A stretch of DNA of 64,000 nucleotides from Clostridia bacterium (GTDB lineage Bacteria; Bacillota; Clostridia; Oscillospirales; CAG-382). The stretch is from NCBI GenBank assembly GCA_017399965.1, contig JAFQAP010000027.1, positions 1 through 64,000 on the forward strand. The letters run 5' to 3'. The position numbers were made by a program, and so were the translations under genes. A model generated the notes under the pieces. That model ran no database searches and was not told the DNA's origin. It was given only the letters and a program-made list of their open reading frames with translations. Shown here in pieces: positions 7,253-15,284 of the stretch (the first letter of the stretch is position 1; each line of letters starts with the position of its first letter).

Positions 7253-8731
7253 TCAGTCTTCCATAAACAGATCGATAGTATCTGTCATAGCTGCTTCAAA
7301 TGCGGACTGGTGAGATTCAACATAGCTGGTGAGACCTGCACCGCCGGTCTTAAGGCAGTTGTTGTACCACTGGATACAATCGTCCCAGTTAAATACGATA
7401 GAGATATCAACAATACGGTTGGAGAAGAGGATATCAAGCATTTCTGCTGCATCGTCATCCTGCAAAGCGCGCTTGTTTTTAAGAGTTCTTTCGTAGTATT
7501 CGGGAGTAATGTACTTTTCTGCAGACCAAGCCATTGCTTCAAGAGCGAAGGTTACGAAATCGAAATCCTTGCAGTTTTCCTTAATAGCAATGCACTGGAA
7601 CCAGTAGGGGTTAGCTGCGGAAGCATAGCTTTCCTGTTCCTTATTGAGCTTGGGAACGGGAAGAATACCGTATGCAACTTCGGAATCGCGGATCTCTGCA
7701 CTGTTAACCACGTCGATAGTGGTGATGCGGAAGAGAGCCTGACCCTTTGCAAAGTTATCTACGAGAGTAGAATCGGACCAAGTGGTGAAACGCTCGGTGT
7801 AAGCGCAGGAATCAACAGCGCTGATAACCTTATCGTAAACCTGAGAGAAAGCGTCGAAATTACGCTCTTCCATAACGGAAAGAACGGGAATATCGTCTCC
7901 ATCCTTAACAACCATAGGACAGTTTGCACCTACAACGAGGGTGTAAGTATCGAAAGCTGCCATTACGCTGCCCCAGATCGCATCCTTGTTGTGGCTCATA
8001 TTACCGTCGCTATCGGGAACGGCGGCAGTCTTTGCCATTTCACAGAACTTATCAAGAGTCCAATCGCCGTCACGAACAAGCTGTGCGGGAGTTTCAAGCT
8101 TGTTGTCTCTGAGCATTTCGATATTGTAAACAACGCAACGGGTGTTCTCGTCGTCCATCATAAGAATATCGCCGGTAGAGAAATAAAGCTTGTTTGCGAT
8201 AGACATATCTTCGTTTGCGGCAACGTCCCACCAAGGCTCGTCAAGGCTGAGGTGTGAGCCTTCGATAGAATAAAGGTCTGCAAAGAAACCTTCTGCTGCA
8301 AGAGTACCGAGGGTGGAAAGACCGGTTACGATAACGTCGTAATCATCAAGACCGGAAGCCTTGTCATTCTGAACCTTCTGAATGAAAGGATCCCACGCTG
8401 CGGACCAGATGGTTTCGATAGTGATGCCGTAGCATTCCTTGATTCTCTGGTTACGCTCGTAAGCCGCGTCATTTACAGGTTCGCCGGTGCTGGGATCGGG
8501 ATCGATCGCTTCTTTGCAGAATGCGTGGAAGCTATCTGCGGAATCACCTGCGCTGGCAAGGATCTTAAGAGTCTTGCCCTTGTATTTGTCGGTAGCACCC
8601 AGATGGGGCACGTAGGCGTTGGGGTCCATGCTCACTTCGTCAGAGGTGTTTTCGTCAGTCTGGTTGCAAGCGCAAAGCAGGACGGAAAGCATCATCAGTA
8701 CGCTCAAGAGCAGACATACTGTTTTTTTCAT
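7253..8731 (-). CDS. Extracellular solute-binding lipoprotein (paralogue 3)
   Basis: This 492-residue protein has a signal peptide ending in the lipobox LCAC (Cys22). The mature N-terminus carries AYVPHLGATDKYKGK, shared with paralogue 4 but not with 1 and 2, so the four proteins form two pairs. Other shared segments are GILPVPKLNKEQESY, ERTLKNKRALQDDDAAEML and LFSNRIVDISIVFNWDD. It follows paralogue 4 after 39 bp with a good AAGGAG site and is followed by a strong terminator. A role in binding a carbohydrate or similar ligand at the cell surface is inferred from the family; the ligand is unknown. Confidence 0.86.
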   Translation of the reverse strand: MKKTVCLLLSVLMMLSVLLCACNQTDENTSDEVSMDPNAYVPHLGATDKYKGKTLKILASAGDSADSFHAFCKEAIDPDPSTGEPVNDAAYERNQRIKECYGITIETIWSAAWDPFIQKVQNDKASGLDDYDVIVTGLSTLGTLAAEGFFADLYSIEGSHLSLDEPWWDVAANEDMSIANKLYFSTGDILMMDDENTRCVVYNIEMLRDNKLETPAQLVRDGDWTLDKFCEMAKTAAVPDSDGNMSHNKDAIWGSVMAAFDTYTLVVGANCPMVVKDGDDIPVLSVMEERNFDAFSQVYDKVISAVDSCAYTERFTTWSDSTLVDNFAKGQALFRITTIDVVNSAEIRDSEVAYGILPVPKLNKEQESYASAANPYWFQCIAIKENCKDFDFVTFALEAMAWSAEKYITPEYYERTLKNKRALQDDDAAEMLDILFSNRIVDISIVFNWDDCIQWYNNCLKTGGAGLTSYVESHQSAFEAAMTDTIDLFMED

Positions 8732-8770
8732 GTGTTTTCTCCTTGTATGTAATTTTATTAAGAGCCGTCT

Positions 8771-10240
8771 TTAGTCCTTGGTAAAGTATTCCAAGGTTTT
8801 TTCCATTTCAAAGTTGAACTGGTCCTGTTCGGATTCAACCAAGCTTGCAAGTCCGCCGTCACCTGCGGAGAAGATGCGGTTATAGTACTGTATACAATCG
8901 TCCCAGTTGTAACAAATGGAAACGTCTGCAATACGGTTGGAGAAGATTATATCAAGCATTTCAGCGGAATCGTCATCATCCAGAATACGCTTGTTTTTAA
9001 GGGTTCTTTCATAGTATTCGGGAGTAATGTATTCTTTACCTGTCCAAGCCAAAGCTTCCAGAGCAAAGGTAACGAAATCCACATCCTTGCAATTTTCCTT
9101 AATGGACACTGCGTGGAACTGATAGGGATTGATGGTAGTGCAGTATGCTTCCTGTTCTTCGTCATACATAGGAATGGGAAGGATGCCGTAGCGGATATCG
9201 GCTTCACGCAAGCCCTTGCCGCTTACTGCATTGATGGTAATGGTATAGAACAGCGACTGACCTTTTTGGAAGTTCTCGCATACCTTGTATGCATCGGGAG
9301 CGTTCCATGAATACCACTGTTCTGTATAAGCTGTGGTTTCTCTGTCGGTACAGATCTCCCAAACCTTTTCAAACGCCTCAACGTTTCTGGCATCCATCAT
9401 TGCAAGACGGGGAATATCATCTTCATCCTTGGAAACGAGAGGACAATCGGAACCGAGAATAAGCGTATAGCTTTCAAAGCTTGCCTGAACAAGACCCCAT
9501 ACGTCGCCGCCGGTAACGGTCATCTTACCGTCGCCGTCGCCTTCATGAGAGGCAACTCTTGCCATTTCATAAAGTGCATCGAGAGTCCATTTGTGGTCGT
9601 AAACAAGCTGTGCAGGGCTTTCAAGATTGTTGTCTTCTATAAGATCTTTGTTATAAAGGATGCAGCGGGTGTATTCGTCATCAAGCATAACGATATCACC
9701 GGTGGCGAAATACAATTTACCTGCCACGGACATATCTTCGTTAAAGGGCTGATCCCACCAAGGCTGGTCCAGCTGAAGGTTAGAATCTTCAAGAGAATTA
9801 AGATCAAGGAAGAAACCTTCTGCCGCAAGAAAAGCAAGCGTCTGAAGACCGGAAACCATAACGTCGTAGTTATCAATACCGGCAGCCTTATCGTCACGCA
9901 CGCGGTTCATGTAATTTCCTGCGTCTTCCCAAATTGTTTCAATTTTAAAGCCGTAATTCTCTTCCAACTTAATGTTACGGTTGTAAGATGCGTCGTTTAT
10001 CGGCTCATTGGTAACCTCGGTAGCGCTGAACGCTTCCTTGGAATAGTTGTGCTCTTCATGACTGGAAAGGATAGTAAGCACCTTTCCTTTGTAAGCGGTA
10101 GTTTCACCAAGGTGAGGAACGTATGCCTGCGGTCCTACCGACACATCGTTTTCGGATACATCGGACGCATCATTACAAGAAGCCAAAGCCATAGTGAACA
10201 AAGAAACGAGTACCAAAAGAATGCAAATTGTCTTTTTCAT
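8771..10240 (-). CDS. Extracellular solute-binding lipoprotein (paralogue 4)
   Basis: This 489-residue protein has signal peptide and lipobox LASC (Cys22), then the AYVPHLGETTAYKGK segment it shares with paralogue 3. Both also carry the ENCKD(F/V)DFVTFALEA and EYITPEYYERTLKNKR motifs, which are long enough to show recent duplication. It is the first gene of a two-gene operon with its own consensus promoter and a leader of about 110 nt containing two perfect inverted repeats. As with its paralogues, no transporter membrane components are encoded nearby. Confidence 0.86.
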   Translation of the reverse strand: MKKTICILLVLVSLFTMALASCNDASDVSENDVSVGPQAYVPHLGETTAYKGKVLTILSSHEEHNYSKEAFSATEVTNEPINDASYNRNIKLEENYGFKIETIWEDAGNYMNRVRDDKAAGIDNYDVMVSGLQTLAFLAAEGFFLDLNSLEDSNLQLDQPWWDQPFNEDMSVAGKLYFATGDIVMLDDEYTRCILYNKDLIEDNNLESPAQLVYDHKWTLDALYEMARVASHEGDGDGKMTVTGGDVWGLVQASFESYTLILGSDCPLVSKDEDDIPRLAMMDARNVEAFEKVWEICTDRETTAYTEQWYSWNAPDAYKVCENFQKGQSLFYTITINAVSGKGLREADIRYGILPIPMYDEEQEAYCTTINPYQFHAVSIKENCKDVDFVTFALEALAWTGKEYITPEYYERTLKNKRILDDDDSAEMLDIIFSNRIADVSICYNWDDCIQYYNRIFSAGDGGLASLVESEQDQFNFEMEKTLEYFTKD

Positions 10241-10270
10241 GTATTTTCCTCCTTTTCACAGATAAAGCTA

Positions 10271-10320
10271 TTTAATAGGATACTTTTCAGTATCCTATTA
10301 AAACAGGGGTACCCCTGTTT
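10271..10320 (-). promoter_or_regulatory. Leader with two adjacent perfect inverted repeats
   Basis: Between promoter and start codon of paralogue 4 lie a perfect 20-bp palindrome (10301-10320; half site AAACAGGGGT) and a 13-bp stem TTTAATAGGATAC/GTATCCTATTAAA (10271-10283 and 10290-10302). They overlap by two bases. The palindrome could be a repressor operator. The stem just before the ribosome site could stabilise the mRNA or limit access. Confidence 0.6.
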
Positions 10321-10360
10321 GCACCGGAACAAAAGTCTTATTTACTTTTTACCAAATTAT

Positions 10361-10389
10361 ATTATACTCCACAAACCGTTTATTGTCAA
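10361..10389 (-). promoter_or_regulatory. Consensus sigma-A promoter of the paralogue 4-3 operon
   Basis: On the minus strand TTGACA (10384-10389) and TATAAT (10361-10366) are 17 bp apart. Transcription should start near 10354, giving a leader of about 110 nt. Confidence 0.9.
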
Positions 10390-10401
10390 GTACGTCAAAA
10401 A

Positions 10402-12258
10402 TTACCTTTTAACAAAAAACTCCTTGTACCAGAGCAGGAAAGAATATATCATCCATATCTTGCGCATATTGTGTTTTCCCGCTTTGTGGGAATCCAACAG
10501 ACGCATAAGCTCATCGGTATCAAAGAAAAGCTTTGCGTTTTCGCCGGTAAACTCCGCTTTTACGGTTTCGTAATATTCATCCTGCCGCAAAAGTTCGTCC
10601 AAAGGCACGGGAAATCCCCGTTTTACCATTTTTGCGCTTCGCTCGGGAATGTGCTTTGCCGCCGCGTGGCGAAGTGCGGTTTTTGTCTGCTCCTTGGTGG
10701 CTCTGTATTTTGCGGGAACCTGCATTGCGGTTTCCAGCACCTCTTTATCAAGGAAGGGAACGCGAAGTTCAAGTGAATGAGCCATGCTCATTCTGTCTGC
10801 TTTTACCAGAATATCGTACGCCATCCACACGTGAATGTCTGCGTACTGAGTCTGGGAGGCAGGGTCCAGCTTTTCGACCTTATCGAACACGGGCTTGGAC
10901 GCCAGAGCGGGAGAATCCACTTTGGGATGTCCCTTTAACACCGCGCTTGCAGACTGTGCATTAAACACGTAATTTGCTCTTGCGTATCTTTCCCAGGGCT
11001 CCATTGCCCCTGCGGTGATAAAATGCTTGCCCTTGAAATTGGGAAGCACACTTGCAACCCCAGCCAGAGCTTTGCGTATAAAGCGGGGAATTTTTTGATA
11101 CCTGCCGAAATGCCATTCGCTCTGGTAAAGGGGATAACCGCCGAAAAGTTCGTCCGCTCCTTCGCCGGAAAGCACTACCTTTACGTACTTGGATGCAGTT
11201 TCCGCAAGGAAAAACAAAGGTATTTCCGAAGGGTTGGAAAGAGGCTCATCAAGATAATACTGAATATCGTGAGCGCGGGTAAAGAACTGCTCGTCCTTCA
11301 TAACCGTGGGTATATTGGGAAGTCCCACGGCGGATGCGAATATAGCGGCATCCTGCAGTTCGCTTACCTTTTCCCTTTCGTAGCCGATAGAAAAGGTTTT
11401 TACCGGCTCGCCTGTTATTTCTTCATTACGGGCGGAAACTGCCTTTGCAACCATAGACGAATCCACGCCGGAAGAGAGAAAGCAGCCTACCTCCACATCG
11501 GCAATACGGTGGGCTTCCACGCTTTCCGCAAAGACGGAATTGATCTTATCCGCCCATTCATCCATACTGCCTTCGTTTTTGATATTCCACTTTATATCGT
11601 AATATTTCTTTATATTAAGAACACCGTTTTTGTATGTGAAACAGTGTCCTCCCTCAAGACGGAACACGTTTTTAAACATGGTCTCCTCCCCTACCGTATA
11701 TTCGTAGGTGAGATACTGAGGGAGCTTTTCCGTATTTAACTCTTTTACAAAATCGGGATGGGGCAAAAAGGATTTTATCTCGCTGCCGAAGATAAAGCTT
11801 TTTTCGTCTTTGTAATAATAAAACGGCTTTATTCCGAAAATATCTCTGCAGCCGAAAAGGGAGTTTTCGTTTTTATCCCAAATAACGAAAGCGTACATTC
11901 CGCGGAGCATTTCGCATATTTTTTCGCCGTACTCCTCGTAGCCGTGCAAGACTACCTCGCTGTCCGAGCCGGAAACAAAGGTGTGTCCCGCCGCCACAAG
12001 CTTTTCGCGTATCTGACGGAAGTTATACACCTCGCCGTTGAAAACCAGCACCTTTGTACCGTCTTCGTTTTGCATAGGCTGTGCGCCCGAAGCAATATCT
12101 ATAATGGAAAGACGGCGGAAGCCCAAAGCCACACCCTCGTCCACGTAATAGCCTTCGTCATCGGGACCGCGGTGAACGATGGTATCTGCCATGGATTTTA
12201 TAATATTCCCGTCGTTATCGCGCTTTTCCGTTATTTTATATCCAACAAATCCGCACAT
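10402..12258 (-). CDS. asnB: Asparagine synthase (glutamine-hydrolysing), probable cell-wall amidotransferase of the AsnB/AsnH type
   Basis: The protein has 618 residues. The N-terminal class II glutamine amidotransferase domain starts with Cys2 after Met (MCGFVGY) and has IVHRGPDDEGYY and VFNGEVYN. The C-terminal synthase domain has the PP-loop CFLSSGVDSSM near residue 256 and VVLSGEGADELFGGYP. It uses glutamine and ATP to amidate an aspartyl carboxylate. Free asparagine synthesis is possible, but the gene is third in an operon with a D-Asp-ligase-like enzyme and a racemase, 5 bp behind the racemase. Lactococcal AsnH amidates D-Asp in the peptidoglycan cross-bridge in a similar setting, so wall amidation is the favoured role. 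Confidence 0.9.
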   Translation of the reverse strand: MCGFVGYKITEKRDNDGNIIKSMADTIVHRGPDDEGYYVDEGVALGFRRLSIIDIASGAQPMQNEDGTKVLVFNGEVYNFRQIREKLVAAGHTFVSGSDSEVVLHGYEEYGEKICEMLRGMYAFVIWDKNENSLFGCRDIFGIKPFYYYKDEKSFIFGSEIKSFLPHPDFVKELNTEKLPQYLTYEYTVGEETMFKNVFRLEGGHCFTYKNGVLNIKKYYDIKWNIKNEGSMDEWADKINSVFAESVEAHRIADVEVGCFLSSGVDSSMVAKAVSARNEEITGEPVKTFSIGYEREKVSELQDAAIFASAVGLPNIPTVMKDEQFFTRAHDIQYYLDEPLSNPSEIPLFFLAETASKYVKVVLSGEGADELFGGYPLYQSEWHFGRYQKIPRFIRKALAGVASVLPNFKGKHFITAGAMEPWERYARANYVFNAQSASAVLKGHPKVDSPALASKPVFDKVEKLDPASQTQYADIHVWMAYDILVKADRMSMAHSLELRVPFLDKEVLETAMQVPAKYRATKEQTKTALRHAAAKHIPERSAKMVKRGFPVPLDELLRQDEYYETVKAEFTGENAKLFFDTDELMRLLDSHKAGKHNMRKIWMIYSFLLWYKEFFVKR

Positions 12259-12263
12259 ATTTT

Positions 12264-12956
12264 TTACCTGACCTGTTTTCCCATAGTTTTAATGCAGGCT
12301 TCCGCAAGCACTTCCATAGCATCCACGCAAAAATCGGGATGGCTGCCTCTGAAAACGAGAGAAAGCTCCGTACAGCCCAAAATTATTTTTTCTGCGCCCA
12401 GAGAAAGCATATGACCGCAAATATCCGAAAACATTTCTTTGTCCACGGGCACGCTTTTTTTGACCTGATCGTAAATGACGGACATTACCATTTTCTGATG
12501 CTCTGTATCGGGAACCACAGCCTTTATCCCCTGTTTTTCCAAGGAAGACTGCAGAACTCCCGTTTTTACCGTGCCGTCTGTTGCAAGAATTCCCGCAGTT
12601 TTCACACCCCGGGACAAAAGATGCTTTGCAACCTCGTTTGGCATATGGATCACGTTGGCATCAAGCAGCGGGGCGTATTCATCGTAAAGAGCAAAAGATG
12701 TGACACAGGGCACCGCTATGACGTTACAGCCCTGAGAAACCAACAGGTTTCCCATACGGAGTATGGCATCCACGGGGGAAGGATTGCTTTTATCCAAAAG
12801 ATACGCTGTCCTGTCCGGCACGCGGGGGAAGCTGGCAAGCACCATATCTATATGCTCTCCGTCCGAAAAGGCGAGAGTTTTTTTGGTTACAAGTTCGCAG
12901 AAATACACGCCCGCCATAGGGCCCATTCCGCCGATAACACCGAGAATATCAGTCAT
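12264..12956 (-). CDS. Aspartate/glutamate racemase family protein, probable aspartate racemase
   Basis: The start used is the ATG at 12956 (MTDILGVIGGMGP), 8 nt inside the upstream gene and preceded by AGAGG, giving 230 residues. A longer reading from 13019 would overlap the ATP-grasp gene and has no matching motif. The two catalytic cysteines of cofactor-independent racemases are visible: Cys84 in VPCVTSF and Cys195 in LGCTELS. The first motif is usually PCNT, so the Asn-to-Val change is notable. A separate murI lies at 57901-58695, so D-Glu supply is already covered. Together with the D-Asp-ligase-like neighbour this points to D-aspartate production. Confidence 0.85.
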   Translation of the reverse strand: MTDILGVIGGMGPMAGVYFCELVTKKTLAFSDGEHIDMVLASFPRVPDRTAYLLDKSNPSPVDAILRMGNLLVSQGCNVIAVPCVTSFALYDEYAPLLDANVIHMPNEVAKHLLSRGVKTAGILATDGTVKTGVLQSSLEKQGIKAVVPDTEHQKMVMSVIYDQVKKSVPVDKEMFSDICGHMLSLGAEKIILGCTELSLVFRGSHPDFCVDAMEVLAEACIKTMGKQVR

Positions 12957-14175
12957 TATAGCCTCTTTTACCAAAATGTTTTTTGTATTTTTCGTAGTAG
13001 TGGTACTGACCGACCGCAAAACGCAGAGTGCGCTTTAAGCCCATATCCGGACCGTACCAGGATTGACGCAGGCACTTACCCTGCTTTACAAGCTGTTTTG
13101 CCTTTTTAACAAGATCTTTATCCGAAACGTATTTGTATATTATACCCTTGGGAACGGTCGTCCACAAGCATTCGTTACGGGCATAGACGCAATCGTGAGG
13201 AGAGTTTTCGTAAACGTCTTTTACCAGAAATTCCGCCAGATTATAACCTGCGGCGCATACGAAAAAGCTGCTTCTGCCCTGGCGGGGGTTGGTTTCAAAA
13301 AGCTTGTACTGTCCGTCGCGGGGGTCTTTTTTCATATCTATATTTATAAATCCGTGGTAGCCTATTTCTTCAAAGAATTTAACAAGGCGTTTTTCCATTT
13401 TTTCGTCGCTGCCGGAGATTATGGCGGCATAGGAGCCGATACCTTCGGGAGTATGCTCCTCCAAAAGCACGTTGCCCATACAGATCATACGGCATTTCCC
13501 GTCGTTGCCGACGTATGCGTTTACCACGCGCATTGCGCTGTCGTCACCGGGGATAAACTCCTGAATAATAAGGGTATCGCGGTAAGAGGAGGAATATATA
13601 GCCTGAACTACTGCCTTGAATTCTTCCTCGCTCTGAATTACAAACACCTTTTTCTTGCCCTTGAAGGAGCAGTTCCAATACGCCACGCTGTTGGAAGCTT
13701 TTACCACCACGGGAAAACCGAATTCGGGAACGAAGGTGTCCTTGGTATCATATGTCATTTCTGCGGTACGGGGATAAAGAAAGCCGTATTCTTCGCACAT
13801 TTTATAAAAGTTTTCTTTTAAAGAAAGCTTCATAAGCAGATCGTATTCCGGTACTGCAAAGCGGTACATATCCTTTATTCTTTCGCAGTTGCGGCTTACC
13901 AGCTTTGTATAGTTATCGCCGCAGGGAACGAGTATAAGAGTTTTTTCCTTGTGGGAATTATAAAATTCCGTCATTACCGAAACGAATACGTCGTCATCCT
14001 CTATATTCGGTTCAACCTTTACCACCTGCACTATGCGGCTGTCTGCGGTGGCGGGAAGTCTTCCCTTGCCTATCGCCACAGAGGAAATACCGTATTTTTC
14101 GTGAAAGCACCTTGCCATTCCGTATACGTTTTGGTCACTGCCCAAAAGCACGGGCAAAAAGCCTGTATTCGCCAT
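12949..14175 (-). CDS. ATP-grasp ligase resembling D-aspartate ligase (AslA/Asl-fm type)
   Basis: The protein has 408 residues. The N-terminus FLPVLLGSDQNVYGMAR closely resembles what I recall of enterococcal and lactococcal D-aspartate ligases, which attach D-Asp by its beta-carboxyl to the lysine of the peptidoglycan stem. The ATP-grasp core shows FPVVVKAS (ATP-binding lysine), LIIQEFIPG and the metal-binding FETNPRQGRSS. The product would act in the cytosol on UDP-MurNAc-pentapeptide. It is the first gene of an operon whose next genes could supply D-Asp and amidate it. The wall type is inferred and not shown; the same family includes other carboxylate-amine ligases. Confidence 0.82.
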   Translation of the reverse strand: MANTGFLPVLLGSDQNVYGMARCFHEKYGISSVAIGKGRLPATADSRIVQVVKVEPNIEDDDVFVSVMTEFYNSHKEKTLILVPCGDNYTKLVSRNCERIKDMYRFAVPEYDLLMKLSLKENFYKMCEEYGFLYPRTAEMTYDTKDTFVPEFGFPVVVKASNSVAYWNCSFKGKKKVFVIQSEEEFKAVVQAIYSSSYRDTLIIQEFIPGDDSAMRVVNAYVGNDGKCRMICMGNVLLEEHTPEGIGSYAAIISGSDEKMEKRLVKFFEEIGYHGFINIDMKKDPRDGQYKLFETNPRQGRSSFFVCAAGYNLAEFLVKDVYENSPHDCVYARNECLWTTVPKGIIYKYVSDKDLVKKAKQLVKQGKCLRQSWYGPDMGLKRTLRFAVGQYHYYEKYKKHFGKRGYND

Positions 14176-14215
14176 AACAAACCCTTCTTTACCGCTTTAA
14201 ACATTTTTACAGAAT

Positions 14216-14244
14216 ATTGTACCACGAAAAAAGATATATTGCAA
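14216..14244 (-). promoter_or_regulatory. Promoter of the D-Asp ligase-racemase-asnB operon
   Basis: On the minus strand TTGCAA (14239-14244), a 17-bp spacer and TACAAT (14216-14221) lie about 40 bp before the first start codon. Confidence 0.85.
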
Positions 14245-14253
14245 GTAAAAAAT

Positions 14254-14280
14254 ATCCCTGCGAAAGTTTTTCGCAGGGAT
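14254..14280 (-). terminator. Terminator after the 14293-15228 lipoprotein gene
   Basis: The 12-bp stem ATCCCTGCGAAA (14254-14265) with TTTCGCAGGGAT (14269-14280) has a 3-nt loop and is followed on the minus strand by ATTTTTTAC. Confidence 0.9.
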
Positions 14281-14292
14281 TATATGTTTTGC

Positions 14293-15228
14293 TTAAAGTG
14301 AATGTTCACGTGCTTTGGCAACAATCGCATTTGCCGTATCGACGGCTTCCTGAGTGGATACACCTTCGGCAATCTCATATATGTTTAGCATTCCGTTCTC
14401 AAAACGAGCCTTGGCAAACATATGACCGTCCGCACTGAAAAACTCATACTCGCTTCCGCTTACGGAGTATGCGCCCACATCGGGAAACGTAACGATAATC
14501 GAATCATCAATCTTTTTCCTGATGTAAAGTGTTTCGCCGTCGGCAGTAAGCTTCTCCACGTACCAATAATCCATATTTCTGTCTTCTGCCGTATGGGTGA
14601 AGCCGGAAACAACGCCGTTTTCGTATAAAGTTGTTACGATATAGGTGCAGGCATACCCTTTCATTTCCTTTTGGGAAATTTCTTCAGTTTTCAAAACAGC
14701 CCCGTCTTCGGTGTAATAAGTCCTATTCCCATTCGTTATCGCACCATCCTCAGAATACGTATGCTCATATTCGTAATAAGCGTAGTCGCTGTCATATTCG
14801 TCCACAGAATACCCCTGCGAAGACTTTGGAACAGAAGCGCCGGGCTCATAATCGCTTTGAACGCTGTGAAGAAGAATATCTCCGTCATATCTGTAGGTTT
14901 CATCGTGAGTTTTTTTACCATCGGTATATACGGTGATAATCTTTTCGGTAAACTCGCCGTTGGTGTACTTCATAGCGGTAAGAGTATAGTTGCTTTCGTC
15001 GCCGTTATATTCTTTTGTATATTTCCTTAAAACGGTATCACCGTTTTCTTCGGTAGTATTTTCCCACTCCTCTGTGACAAGAGAATCTGCGGAGGTTTCG
15101 GATTCGTCCTGTTGCGGAACGCTTTCCGACGTCAGAGAAGCATCCTTCGAAACATCGCACTCCTGCACACAAGCTGAAGCAAGAAGTAAAGCCAACAAAA
15201 CAACAAGAACAATACTTATTTTCCTCAT
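14293..15228 (-). CDS. Lipoprotein of unknown function with YD/MORN-like strand repeats
   Basis: The protein has 311 residues. The signal peptide ends in the lipobox ASAC (Cys20), and a Ser/Glu/Asp-rich linker to about residue 55 follows. The rest is a chain of short beta-strand units with tyrosine-glycine pairs (YTDGKKTHDETYRYDGD, YTEDGAVLKTEE), reminiscent of YD or MORN-type repeats but not a clear member of either. The start has AAAGGAGGT. It lies 56 bp behind the 15285-16628 lipoprotein with no terminator or clear promoter between them, so both are probably transcribed from the leader at 16742. No function can be assigned. Confidence 0.75.
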   Translation of the reverse strand: MRKISIVLVVLLALLLASACVQECDVSKDASLTSESVPQQDESETSADSLVTEEWENTTEENGDTVLRKYTKEYNGDESNYTLTAMKYTNGEFTEKIITVYTDGKKTHDETYRYDGDILLHSVQSDYEPGASVPKSSQGYSVDEYDSDYAYYEYEHTYSEDGAITNGNRTYYTEDGAVLKTEEISQKEMKGYACTYIVTTLYENGVVSGFTHTAEDRNMDYWYVEKLTADGETLYIRKKIDDSIIVTFPDVGAYSVSGSEYEFFSADGHMFAKARFENGMLNIYEIAEGVSTQEAVDTANAIVAKAREHSL

Positions 15229-15284
15229 ATTAACCTCCTTTGGGATAACTTTTTAAACTAAAACGGCTGATATACCGTATGTTT

